Positions 6,553 to 13,900 of a stretch of 14,309 nt of DNA are shown here, in pieces (positions within the stretch are counted from its first letter, which is position 1; each line of letters starts with the position of its first letter). A program made the position numbers and the translations under genes. The DNA is from CBFGTA01 sp965651595 (GTDB lineage Bacteria; Actinomycetota; Actinomycetes; S36-B12; UBA10799): assembly GCA_965651595.1 (NCBI GenBank), contig CBFGTA010000057.1, forward strand, positions 1 to 14,309, in the 5' to 3' direction. Below the pieces are notes generated by a model. That model ran no database searches, was not told the origin of the DNA, and saw only the letters and a list, made by a program, of their open reading frames with translations.

Positions 6553-7383
6553 ATGGTGCCTGACACTGTTCGCGTTCGTTGCTTCTTGGCCTACGATGGC
6601 GGCCCCTATGTGGGTTGGGCCCGGCAGCCTCAACTGCCGAGTGTCCAGGCAACGCTTGAACGAGCGTTGGCGCAAGTCTTGGCAATGCCAGAGTCCGAAG
6701 TTTCCACCGTGTGTGCCGGGAGAACTGACGCGGGTGTCCACGCTCTCGGCCAAGTTGTCCATGCAGATCTACCCACTGATCGCCTGAGGGCCCGCGGCAT
6801 CGATGACCTCGAACAGCGGCTCAACGGTGTGCTCCCCGACACCGTGTGGGTGTATTCGGTGGACCTTGCGCCGCCGGGGTTTGACGCCAGATTCGCGGCG
6901 CTGTCACGCGCCTACCACTATGCGGTTGCTGACACGGCGTGCCCGTGGGATCCGCGAGATCGTCAACGGATCTTGCAGGTGCGGGCGGCGCTTGATGTCA
7001 CGGCCATGGACGATGCGATCCAGACTCTCGTGGGGTATCACGACTTCGCGGCCTTTTGTCGACACCGGTCCGGGGCCACCACTATCCGGACGGTCCTGGA
7101 GGCGCAGTGGGTTCGAGATGTGAACGTGATCCGCTGCGAGATCAAGGCGGATGCCTTCTGCCACTCCATGGTGCGATCGGTGGTGGGAGCCTGCCTGCAG
7201 GTCGGACTTGGTCGGCGCACCGGCTCGTGGTTGACACAGTGCTTAGCGTCCCGTGAAAGGTTGTCCGACATTCCGGTTGCGCCGCCGCACGGGCTCACCC
7301 TGATGTCAGTCGACTACCCGGCGGACCCGAACCTGGCCGAGAGGACTCAAATGACACGCGCCCGCCGTGAGCCCCTGGTGTGA
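6553..7383 (+). CDS. truA: tRNA pseudouridine synthase A
   Basis: TruA isomerises uridines 38-40 in the anticodon arm of many tRNAs to pseudouridine. From ATG 6553 the product has 276 residues. The catalytic aspartate is D59 in AGRTDAGVHALGQ. Other family blocks are FLAYDGGPYVGWARQP (11-26), FDARFAALSRAYHY, DFAAFCRHRSG and the actinobacterial FCHSMVRSVVGACLQVG. The start is uncertain. ATG 6553 (or GTG 6550) places the first strand where the family begins. ATG 6514 would add 13 residues. None has a strong Shine-Dalgarno, although GGAACGGA lies upstream of 6553. A 6-bp inverted repeat (6495-6500 with 6513-6518) lies in the rplQ-truA spacer. The gene sits between rplQ and rplM, as in other actinobacteria. 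Confidence 0.95.
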   Translation: MVPDTVRVRCFLAYDGGPYVGWARQPQLPSVQATLERALAQVLAMPESEVSTVCAGRTDAGVHALGQVVHADLPTDRLRARGIDDLEQRLNGVLPDTVWVYSVDLAPPGFDARFAALSRAYHYAVADTACPWDPRDRQRILQVRAALDVTAMDDAIQTLVGYHDFAAFCRHRSGATTIRTVLEAQWVRDVNVIRCEIKADAFCHSMVRSVVGACLQVGLGRRTGSWLTQCLASRERLSDIPVAPPHGLTLMSVDYPADPNLAERTQMTRARREPLV

Positions 7384-7398
7384 TATTCGCGACCTCCT

Positions 7399-7428
7399 TT
7401 GACCGGCTGGGCACCTGCGCTGTAGTCT
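7399..7428 (+). promoter_or_regulatory. Candidate sigma-70-type promoter for rplM-rpsI-glmM
   Basis: TTGACC (7399-7404, one mismatch to TTGACA) and TAGTCT (7423-7428) are 18 nt apart. The -10 is preceded by TG directly upstream. The expected transcription start is near 7435, which gives a leader of about 87 nt ahead of rplM. This is the best promoter match in the window. Confidence 0.65.
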
Positions 7429-7439
7429 GATACTTCGTG

Positions 7440-7462
7440 GCCAGAAGCGGAAGCTCTCTGGC
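7440..7462 (+). promoter_or_regulatory. GNRA-capped hairpin at the 5' end of the rplM leader
   Basis: GCCAGA (7440-7445) pairs with TCTGGC (7457-7462) and AGC (7446-7448) with GCT (7453-7455). A single bulged C lies at 7456 and a GGAA tetraloop of the GNRA class at 7449-7452. The hairpin begins about 5 nt after the predicted transcription start. No T-run follows, so it is not an intrinsic terminator. A binding site for autoregulation by L13 (or S9), or an mRNA stabiliser, is an inference. Confidence 0.5.
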
Positions 7463-7521
7463 GAGCGTCCGTCAGGTCGCCACCCCCGGAACCATCCACT
7501 ACGCGAATCGAAGGTTGTCCC

Positions 7522-7995
7522 GTGCGCACGTACAGCCCCAAGCCAAGTCAGATTGAACGCCATTGGCACGTTATTGACGCGACCGATGTCGTCCTCGGAC
7601 GGTTGGCTTCTCAAACAGCCACGCTGTTGCGCGGCAAGCACAAGCCTGTCTTTGCCCCCCACATCGACACCGGCGACTTCGTCGTGGTTGTCAACGCCGA
7701 GAAGGTGGCACTGACGGGATTGAAGCGCCAGCAGAAGATGGACTACCGTCACTCAGGCTTCCCGGGCGGACTTTCGGCAACAGATTACGAGACGCTGCTG
7801 GCGACGAATCCGCGCCGCGTCATCGAGAAGGCCGTGAAGGGCATGCTGCCCCACAACACTCTGGGACGTCAGATGCTGAGCAAGCTCAAGGTGTACGCCG
7901 GACCGGAACATCCCCACGCTGCTCAGAAGCCACAACCCTACGAAATCTCCCAAGTTCATCAGCCGGCCCACGCTAGCGCTCGCGCTTCCGCGTAG
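7522..7995 (+). CDS. rplM: 50S ribosomal protein L13 (uL13)
   Basis: L13 is an early-assembling 23S rRNA binder. The product has 157 residues. The family core includes WHVIDATDVVLGRLAS (15-30), HIDTGDFVVVVNAEKV (47-62) and the signature KGMLPHNTLGRQMLSKLKVY (106-125). The protein runs about ten residues past the usual end (EISQV) with an Ala/Ser-rich tail. The start is GTG 7522, giving MRTYSPKPSQIERHW as in other actinobacteria, with GAAGG (7510-7514) 7 nt upstream. It is co-transcribed with rpsI (26-nt gap), as nearly everywhere in bacteria. A promoter and a leader hairpin precede it. Confidence 0.97.
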   Translation: MRTYSPKPSQIERHWHVIDATDVVLGRLASQTATLLRGKHKPVFAPHIDTGDFVVVVNAEKVALTGLKRQQKMDYRHSGFPGGLSATDYETLLATNPRRVIEKAVKGMLPHNTLGRQMLSKLKVYAGPEHPHAAQKPQPYEISQVHQPAHASARASA

Positions 7996-8021
7996 TCGCG
8001 TCCAGGAAAGGAATCACGGTC

Positions 8022-8498
<477 letters not shown>

Positions 8499-8517
8499 AC
8501 CGCACCGACGAGTCTGC

Positions 8518-9870
8518 ATGGGCCACTTGTTCGGGACCGATGGTATTCGGGGACTCGCCAACCGCGATCTGACTGCGCCAATGGCGCTCGATGTGGCGGT
8601 CGCAGCTGCCCGAGTGCTGGCAGGTGACCCATCCGATCGCTCTGAGCGTCCGCGGGCAGTCGTTGGCCGTGACACGCGGGCCTCGGGAGAATTCCTGGAG
8701 GCCGCGGTCGTTGCCGGACTGGCTGCGGCAGGAGTCGACGTCATCCGGCTGGGAGTTCTGCCGACTCCGGGTATTGCGTATCTGACGGCCGAACTCGATG
8801 CAGATTTCGGAATCGTGCTGTCAGCTTCGCACAACCCGATGCCTGACAACGGCCTCAAGATCTTGGCCGCTGGAGGGGTGAAGCTCGCCGATGAGACCGA
8901 AGAGCGCATTGAACGAGCTGTCGGTCAGGATCACGCTTTGCCGACCGGCGACCAAGTCGGACGAGTCACAGATGGCAGTGCGGACGCAGTTCAGAAGTAC
9001 ATTGACCACCTAGTCGCGGCTGTGCCGCAACGCCTCGATGGACTGACCATTGTGATCGACGGTGCCAATGGGGCGGCCTCGACAGTGAGTCCGGAAGCAT
9101 TCAGCGCGCTCGGCGCGCAAGTCGTCGCCATCAACTGCTCCCCGACCGGTCTCAACATTAACGAGGCCTGTGGCTCGACCCACATGGAAGAGTTGGCCTC
9201 GACCGTGGTGGCCCGCGGAGCTGACGTGGGAATCGCTCACGACGGAGACGCCGATCGCTGCTTGGCAGTCGATCGGCACGGGGCCATCATCGACGGTGAT
9301 CAGATCATGGCGATCTTGGCGATTTCGCTGCATGAAGCTCGCAAGCTGCGACACAACACGCTGGTAACGACCGTGATGAGCAACCAGGGTCTGCGTCTGG
9401 CGCTGCGAGATCGCGGGATCGACTGCTTGCAGACCTCCGTCGGCGATCGCTATGTCCTCGAGGCGATGCGAGCGGGCGGCTACAGCCTGGGCGGTGAACA
9501 GAGCGGCCACGTCATCGTGAGCGACTACGCAACGACCGGTGACGGAGTGCTCACGGGCCTGCTACTAGCGGCCGAGGTTGCCCAACGAGGGGTTGGCCTC
9601 GATGAACTCGCAGCGGTCATGGTGCGTTTGCCGCAGGTTCTGGTCAACGTGCCGGGCGTAGATCGCACCCGGGTGGACAGTTCGCGGTTGCTCACCGACG
9701 CTGTGCGGGATGCCCAGACTGTCTTGGGAGAAAAGGGCCGAGTCTTGTTGCGTCCGAGCGGCACCGAGCCCTTGGTGCGGGTGATGGTCGAAGCCGAACA
9801 TGAAGAAACTGCCCGCGAGATCGCCGAGCAACTCGCCGCAGTGGTCTCCCAGGAACTCGCCCTGCGCTGA
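8518..9870 (+). CDS. glmM: Phosphoglucosamine mutase
   Basis: GlmM converts glucosamine-6-phosphate to glucosamine-1-phosphate, the step between GlmS and GlmU on the way to UDP-GlcNAc for peptidoglycan. The product has 450 residues, the usual length. The four landmarks of the phosphohexomutase family are in order: LSASHNP with phosphoserine S104, the Mg2+ loop DGDADR (242-247), the sugar-binding GEQSGH (326-331) and the phosphate-binding RPSGTEP (412-418). The start is ATG 8518, giving MGHLFGTDGIRG as in the family. The frame is open further upstream within rpsI, but that part is not homologous. The Shine-Dalgarno is weak, so coupling to rpsI translation is plausible. glmS, its pathway partner, comes next. 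Confidence 0.97.
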   Translation: MGHLFGTDGIRGLANRDLTAPMALDVAVAAARVLAGDPSDRSERPRAVVGRDTRASGEFLEAAVVAGLAAAGVDVIRLGVLPTPGIAYLTAELDADFGIVLSASHNPMPDNGLKILAAGGVKLADETEERIERAVGQDHALPTGDQVGRVTDGSADAVQKYIDHLVAAVPQRLDGLTIVIDGANGAASTVSPEAFSALGAQVVAINCSPTGLNINEACGSTHMEELASTVVARGADVGIAHDGDADRCLAVDRHGAIIDGDQIMAILAISLHEARKLRHNTLVTTVMSNQGLRLALRDRGIDCLQTSVGDRYVLEAMRAGGYSLGGEQSGHVIVSDYATTGDGVLTGLLLAAEVAQRGVGLDELAAVMVRLPQVLVNVPGVDRTRVDSSRLLTDAVRDAQTVLGEKGRVLLRPSGTEPLVRVMVEAEHEETAREIAEQLAAVVSQELALR

Positions 9871-9899
9871 GCACGTTCCGCCGCGCATGGTGGTACGGC

Positions 9900-9905
9900 T
9901 AGTCT
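9900..9905 (+). promoter_or_regulatory. Candidate -10 element of a leaderless glmS transcript
   Basis: TAGTCT lies in the 41-nt glmM-glmS spacer. Only 6 nt separate it from the ATG at 9912, so transcription would start at or next to the first base of the start codon. No Shine-Dalgarno sequence precedes that ATG. The -35 region 18 nt upstream (TTCCGC, 9876-9881) matches poorly. Confidence 0.45.
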
Positions 9906-9911
9906 GTGGGC

Positions 9912-11762
9912 ATGTGCGGAATCGCGGCCTATGTAGGAGACAGCCAGGCCCTCGAAGTCGTTGCCGATGGGCTGAGGCGTCTGGAGTACCGGGGGTACGA
10001 CTCCGCTGGCGTGGCAGTTGTCGCCGATGGGCAACTGCATACGCGCAAACGAGTAGGGAAGCTGGCGAACCTCGAAGTTCTGCTCGGTTCCGACCCGCTA
10101 CCCACTTCAACGATTGCGATGGGCCACAACCGCTGGGCAACTCACGGCGCCCCGAGCGACGTTAACGCACATCCCCATGTGAGCAACGACGGCAAGACGG
10201 CCGTCATTCACAACGGAATCATCGAAAACTTTGCCGAACTTCGTCGCGAACTCGAAGAGCGCGGTGTCGAGTATTTCAGTGAGACCGATACCGAGGTGGT
10301 CGCCCACCTGGTGGCGGCTGAAATCGACAACGGCGTTCCCGACTTGACCGAAGCGGTTCGCCGCGTGTGCTGCCGACTAGAAGGCGCATTCACTCTTGTC
10401 GTGATCAATGCGGATCACCCCGATATGGTCGTTGGTGCTCGCCGCAACAGCCCACTGGTGGTTGGTCGCGGAGAAGGTCACAACTTCTTAGCCAGCGACG
10501 TAGCGGCATTCATTGCCCACACCCGGGACGCCATTGAACTAGGTCAAGATCAAATCGTTACGATGACTGCCCACGACATTTCGGTCATCGGGTTCGATGG
10601 GGCCCCGGCGGAAGTCACTCCGTTCACGGTGACGTGGGATGCGGCCGCTGCAGAGAAAGGCGGCTACGACCTGTTCATGCTCAAGGAGATCGCCGAGCAG
10701 CCCAAGGCGGTGGCTGACACCTTACGCGGCCGCATCGACGATGATGGTCAACTCACCCTTGAACTCGATGGGCTCGACCCGTACGTCATTCGCCACGCCA
10801 ACAAGTTGATCGTTGTTGCCTGCGGAACCGCCTACCACGCCGGAATGATCGCCAAATATGCCATCGAACACTGGACCCGAATTCCGACCGAGGTCGAGCT
10901 AGCCAGTGAATTCCGCTATCGAGACCCGATCGTCGACTCGCGGACTCTGGTGGTGGCGATTTCTCAGTCCGGTGAAACGATGGACACGCTGATGGCCGTG
11001 CGTCACGCGCGGGCCCAGGGAGCGAAAGTCCTGGCCATCTGCAATACCCAGGGATCAACTATTCCTCGCGAGTCTGACGCCGCGTTGTATACCTATGCGG
11101 GACCCGAGATCGCGGTGGCGTCCACCAAGGCGTTCCTCACCCAGGTCACGGCCTGCTACCTGTTTGCTCTGTATCTCGCCCAAGTGCGAGGTGACAAATT
11201 TGACGACGAGATTCGGGCAATCGCGCGGGACATTGCTGACATGCCCAATAAGATCGATCTTGTTCTCGACACGACCGAGGGTGTACGTGAACTTGCGCGC
11301 GAACTTTCCGAGAGTGCCAGCATTCTATTCATTGGCCGGCATGTTGGTTTTCCGGTAGCGCTGGAGGGGGCGCTGAAACTCAAAGAACTGGCCTATATGC
11401 ACGCAGAAGGATTCGCTGCTGGCGAGTTGAAGCACGGCCCGATCGCGTTGATCGACGACGGAATGCCTGTCATCACCGTGGTGCCGAGCCCCACAGGTCG
11501 CAATATCATCCACGAGAAGATCGTTTCAAATATGCAAGAGGTGCGGGCCCGTGGGGCGCGCACAGTCGTGATTGCCGAGGAGACAGACGACTCTGTGACG
11601 GCGTATGCCGACTTCGTCATCCGCATCCCTGAATGTCCCACCCTCCTGCAACCCCTCCTCGCGACCGTCCCCCTGCAGGTCTTTGCCTGTGAACTCGCCA
11701 CCGCGCGCGGCCATGACGTTGATCAGCCCCGCAACCTCGCGAAGTCTGTCACGGTGGAATAG
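9912..11762 (+). CDS. glmS: Glutamine--fructose-6-phosphate aminotransferase (isomerising)
   Basis: GlmS makes glucosamine-6-phosphate from fructose-6-phosphate and glutamine, the entry step of amino-sugar synthesis. The product has 616 residues. The N-terminal glutaminase domain (about 1-240) has nucleophile Cys2, GHNRWATHG (71-79) and HNGIIEN (100-106). Two SIS sugar-isomerase domains follow, with CGTAYHAG (304-311), SQSGETMDT (351-359) and the LKELAYMHAEG...ELKHGP region (490-510). The tail DQPRNLAKSVTVE is the family end. The start must be ATG 9912, since the catalytic cysteine has to follow the initiator Met. GTG 9906 would add two residues before it. No room exists for a glmS ribozyme upstream. 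Confidence 0.98.
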   Translation: MCGIAAYVGDSQALEVVADGLRRLEYRGYDSAGVAVVADGQLHTRKRVGKLANLEVLLGSDPLPTSTIAMGHNRWATHGAPSDVNAHPHVSNDGKTAVIHNGIIENFAELRRELEERGVEYFSETDTEVVAHLVAAEIDNGVPDLTEAVRRVCCRLEGAFTLVVINADHPDMVVGARRNSPLVVGRGEGHNFLASDVAAFIAHTRDAIELGQDQIVTMTAHDISVIGFDGAPAEVTPFTVTWDAAAAEKGGYDLFMLKEIAEQPKAVADTLRGRIDDDGQLTLELDGLDPYVIRHANKLIVVACGTAYHAGMIAKYAIEHWTRIPTEVELASEFRYRDPIVDSRTLVVAISQSGETMDTLMAVRHARAQGAKVLAICNTQGSTIPRESDAALYTYAGPEIAVASTKAFLTQVTACYLFALYLAQVRGDKFDDEIRAIARDIADMPNKIDLVLDTTEGVRELARELSESASILFIGRHVGFPVALEGALKLKELAYMHAEGFAAGELKHGPIALIDDGMPVITVVPSPTGRNIIHEKIVSNMQEVRARGARTVVIAEETDDSVTAYADFVIRIPECPTLLQPLLATVPLQVFACELATARGHDVDQPRNLAKSVTVE

Positions 11763-11874
11763 GGCCAATCCAGTGTCGGGAAGGGAGCGTTCCGCGCGGT
11801 CGGGATTGCTGCTGCCCAGGAGGGTCGCATTTGGTCGAGCCGGACGCGACAGGTCTGAGGAGTAGGAGGATCGT

Positions 11875-12234
11875 GTGATTGTCGGAGTGGGGATCCACCT
11901 AGTAGACATTGGGGACTTCAAGTGGAAAGTGCGGCAACATCCGCAACTTCTGGCGGACCTGTTTTCCCCCGTAGAGCATTCCCGCATGCTACGGACCACT
12001 GGCGAACACCTCAGTGCGGCCTGGGCGGTCAAGCAGGCAGTCGCGCAGGCATTGAGTGTGCCCGATGAGGCCGACTGGCACGCCTGTGAGATCACCGACT
12101 GGGAGGGGCTGGTAGATGTGGTTGTGCACGAAACCTGGCGGGACAGTATGCCAACCGACTCAGACGGTGCAATTCACGTGTCGGTAAGTTATTCGGCCGG
12201 GCAAGCGGTGGCCGTAGCGATCATCGAGGGCTGA
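11875..12234 (+). CDS. AcpS-like protein (4'-phosphopantetheinyl transferase fold) lacking the metal ligands
   Basis: The product has 119 residues, the length of holo-ACP synthase, which transfers phosphopantetheine from CoA to acyl carrier protein. Start (MIVGVGIHLVDIGDF), middle (AAWAVKQAVAQAL, 48-60) and end (HVSVSYSAGQAVAVAIIEG) align with AcpS, and the glmS-acpS-nnr-alr position is that of actinobacterial acpS. Yet both Mg2+ ligands are changed: the Asp of GIDLVEI is H8 and the Glu of FAAKEA is Q54. The Arg of ARF is W50, the Lys of AKAL is Q58, the GTG loop is missing and the His of SLSH is Y106. The frame is intact, and the start GTG 11875 has AGGAGG (11864-11869) 5 nt upstream, so it is expressed rather than decayed. 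I infer a non-catalytic or altered AcpS homologue; a true AcpS should be encoded elsewhere. Confidence 0.8.
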   Translation: MIVGVGIHLVDIGDFKWKVRQHPQLLADLFSPVEHSRMLRTTGEHLSAAWAVKQAVAQALSVPDEADWHACEITDWEGLVDVVVHETWRDSMPTDSDGAIHVSVSYSAGQAVAVAIIEG

Positions 12235-12274
12235 CTGGGAACCGGGTGGAGAGCACAGTCGGTGAAGAGGCGTG

Positions 12275-12297
12275 CGCTGATCGCTTACTGGTCAGCG
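12275..12297 (+). terminator. First of two tandem hairpins between the acpS-like gene and nnr
   Basis: CGCTGATC (12275-12282) pairs with GGTCAGCG (12290-12297), 8 bp with one G-U pair and a 7-nt loop. It lies 40 nt after the acpS-like stop. No T-run follows. Termination, partial read-through control or RNA processing are all possible. Confidence 0.4.
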
Positions 12298-12299
12298 GG

Positions 12300-12332
12300 T
12301 GACGCCGCGGGCTCGGCATCGCGGCGGCGTCA
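12300..12332 (+). terminator. Second tandem hairpin, GC-rich, just upstream of nnr
   Basis: TGACGCCGC (12300-12308) and GCGGCGTCA (12324-12332) are perfect inverted repeats of 9 bp with a 15-nt loop. The element begins 2 nt after the first hairpin and ends 17 nt before the nnr start. Hairpins without a U-tract have been proposed as terminators in actinobacteria. A palindromic protein-binding site is an alternative. Confidence 0.45.
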
Positions 12333-12349
12333 ATGCCACACTGAGGAAC

Positions 12350-13900
12350 ATGCGCTTCGCCTACCGAGTTGAGGATGTGCGCCGCGCCGAAGCCGCTGCC
12401 ATGGCTGACCTGCCCGATGGAGTCTTGATGCAGAGGGCGGCAGATGGGCTCGCTCATGCGGTAGCGGACGAACTGCGGGCCCACGGTGGCGTCTACGGCT
12501 CTCGTGTCGTCGGCCTCATCGGCACCGGCAACAACGGGGCCGACACCCTGTACGCGCTCGCCAGACTCGCCAGTTGGGGTGCGGCGGTGGAGGCCGTGAT
12601 GGTAGGAACTCGGTACCACCGCCATGCGGCAGAGGCGTGTATGAGGGCTGGAGGCCGCCTACTCCAGGCCGATGCCGCAGTCACCGAACCCACGAAGTCG
12701 GTAGTTGGCCGCGCCCACATCGTTCTGGACGGCATAGTGGGAATCGGCGGTCGGGGCCCACTCGCTGGCACTGCCGCCGAAGTTGCGGCCTTGGCTGCCG
12801 CATCGGTGGCCACCGTCGTGGCAGTGGACGTTCCGAGTGGCGTGGACTGCGACACCGGCGCCGTGACAGACGTTCACCGCTGCGTGCAGGCCGATCTGAC
12901 CGTCACGTTCGGCTGTCTCAAGCCCGGACTGCTCGTTGATTCGGGCACCCAGGCCGTCGGCCGGCTCATCCTGGTCGACATTGGCTTGCTTCCGGAACTC
13001 GCCGCCTCAGATGCCACGGCCACAGTCCTGGAAGCGCCTGACGTAGCCGAGTGGATCGATTCACCACTGCCGTCAGATCACAAATATTCGCGGGGTGTAG
13101 TCGCGGTGGTCGCCGGTTCCGAGCCCTATCCGGGCGCGGCCGTGTTGTGTACGGGAGCCGCCCGACTAGCCGGAGTGGGTATGGTGCGGTACCACGGGCC
13201 AATCGGAGCAGTTGTGAGTGGGCACTGGCCCGAAGTCGTGCTCCACAGCGGGGGGCCACTGGCGGGGGGACGCACCGACGCATTCGCGGCAGGTCCGGGA
13301 CTCGGCACTGGCGACAAGGCTGCCGCACGTCTATACGAGGTCTTGCGATCGGACCGGCCAGTCGTCGTCGATGCTGACGGCCTGACGCTATTGGCCAACC
13401 ACCGCGACCTTCACGAAGCTCTGGCAGCGCGGGCTGACAGCGGGTTGGCGACTGTGGTCACGCCGCACGAGGGAGAGTTCGCGCGGCTCGGATTCACCCT
13501 GTCGGGAGACCGGATAGCCGACGTGTCAGCTGCCGCACGACATCTCCAGTGCGTCGTGTTGCTCAAGGGCTACCGCACGATCGTCTCGGACGGCGAACAC
13601 GCGTTCGTCAACGACTACACCCATCCGTGCCTAGCCACCGCCGGTTCCGGCGACATCCTCACCGGGCTGTTGGGCGCAATGATGGCTCACCACCACGCCC
13701 GCCGCAAGGCTGTCACATCCGCTGACGCGGCGCGCATTGCTGCTGCCGCTGCTGCCGTTCACGGGCGCGCGGGCCAGCTCGCGGCTCGGGACGGATCCGT
13801 CAGCGTCACGGCCGGATCGATCCTCGAGCATCTTCCGACGGCGATCAACGAGATGACCACCGCCGGGTTCAGCAACGACCCGGGCAGTGATGATGTCTAG
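12350..13900 (+). CDS. nnr: Bifunctional NAD(P)H-hydrate repair enzyme (epimerase and ADP-dependent dehydratase)
   Basis: This cytosolic repair enzyme epimerises R- and S-NAD(P)H hydrates and dehydrates the S form back to NAD(P)H using ADP. The product has 516 residues in two domains. The epimerase part (about 1-215, YjeF_N) has GTGNNGAD (58-65), DGIVGIG (127-133) and VDVPSGVD (159-166). The dehydratase part (about 240-500, ribokinase-like) has KYSRGVVAVVAGS (245-257), GPGLGT (315-320), VDADGLTLL, TPHEGEFARL and the catalytic TAGSGDILTGLLGA (430-443). The start is ATG 12350, giving MRFAYRVEDVRRAE as in the family. An upstream in-frame GTG (12299) would put a hairpin into the coding sequence. 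GAGGA is only 2 nt from the ATG, so initiation looks weak. Confidence 0.95.
   Translation: MRFAYRVEDVRRAEAAAMADLPDGVLMQRAADGLAHAVADELRAHGGVYGSRVVGLIGTGNNGADTLYALARLASWGAAVEAVMVGTRYHRHAAEACMRAGGRLLQADAAVTEPTKSVVGRAHIVLDGIVGIGGRGPLAGTAAEVAALAAASVATVVAVDVPSGVDCDTGAVTDVHRCVQADLTVTFGCLKPGLLVDSGTQAVGRLILVDIGLLPELAASDATATVLEAPDVAEWIDSPLPSDHKYSRGVVAVVAGSEPYPGAAVLCTGAARLAGVGMVRYHGPIGAVVSGHWPEVVLHSGGPLAGGRTDAFAAGPGLGTGDKAAARLYEVLRSDRPVVVDADGLTLLANHRDLHEALAARADSGLATVVTPHEGEFARLGFTLSGDRIADVSAAARHLQCVVLLKGYRTIVSDGEHAFVNDYTHPCLATAGSGDILTGLLGAMMAHHHARRKAVTSADAARIAAAAAAVHGRAGQLAARDGSVSVTAGSILEHLPTAINEMTTAGFSNDPGSDDV

Noticed and set aside
9871..9911. glmS ribozyme or riboswitch upstream of glmS
   Set aside because: Only 41 nt separate glmM and glmS, far too short for the ribozyme, and the transcript seems leaderless.
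12299..12349. Upstream GTG start for nnr
   Set aside because: It would add 17 residues with no match to the family and place the 12300-12332 hairpin inside the coding region. ATG 12350 gives the family N-terminus.
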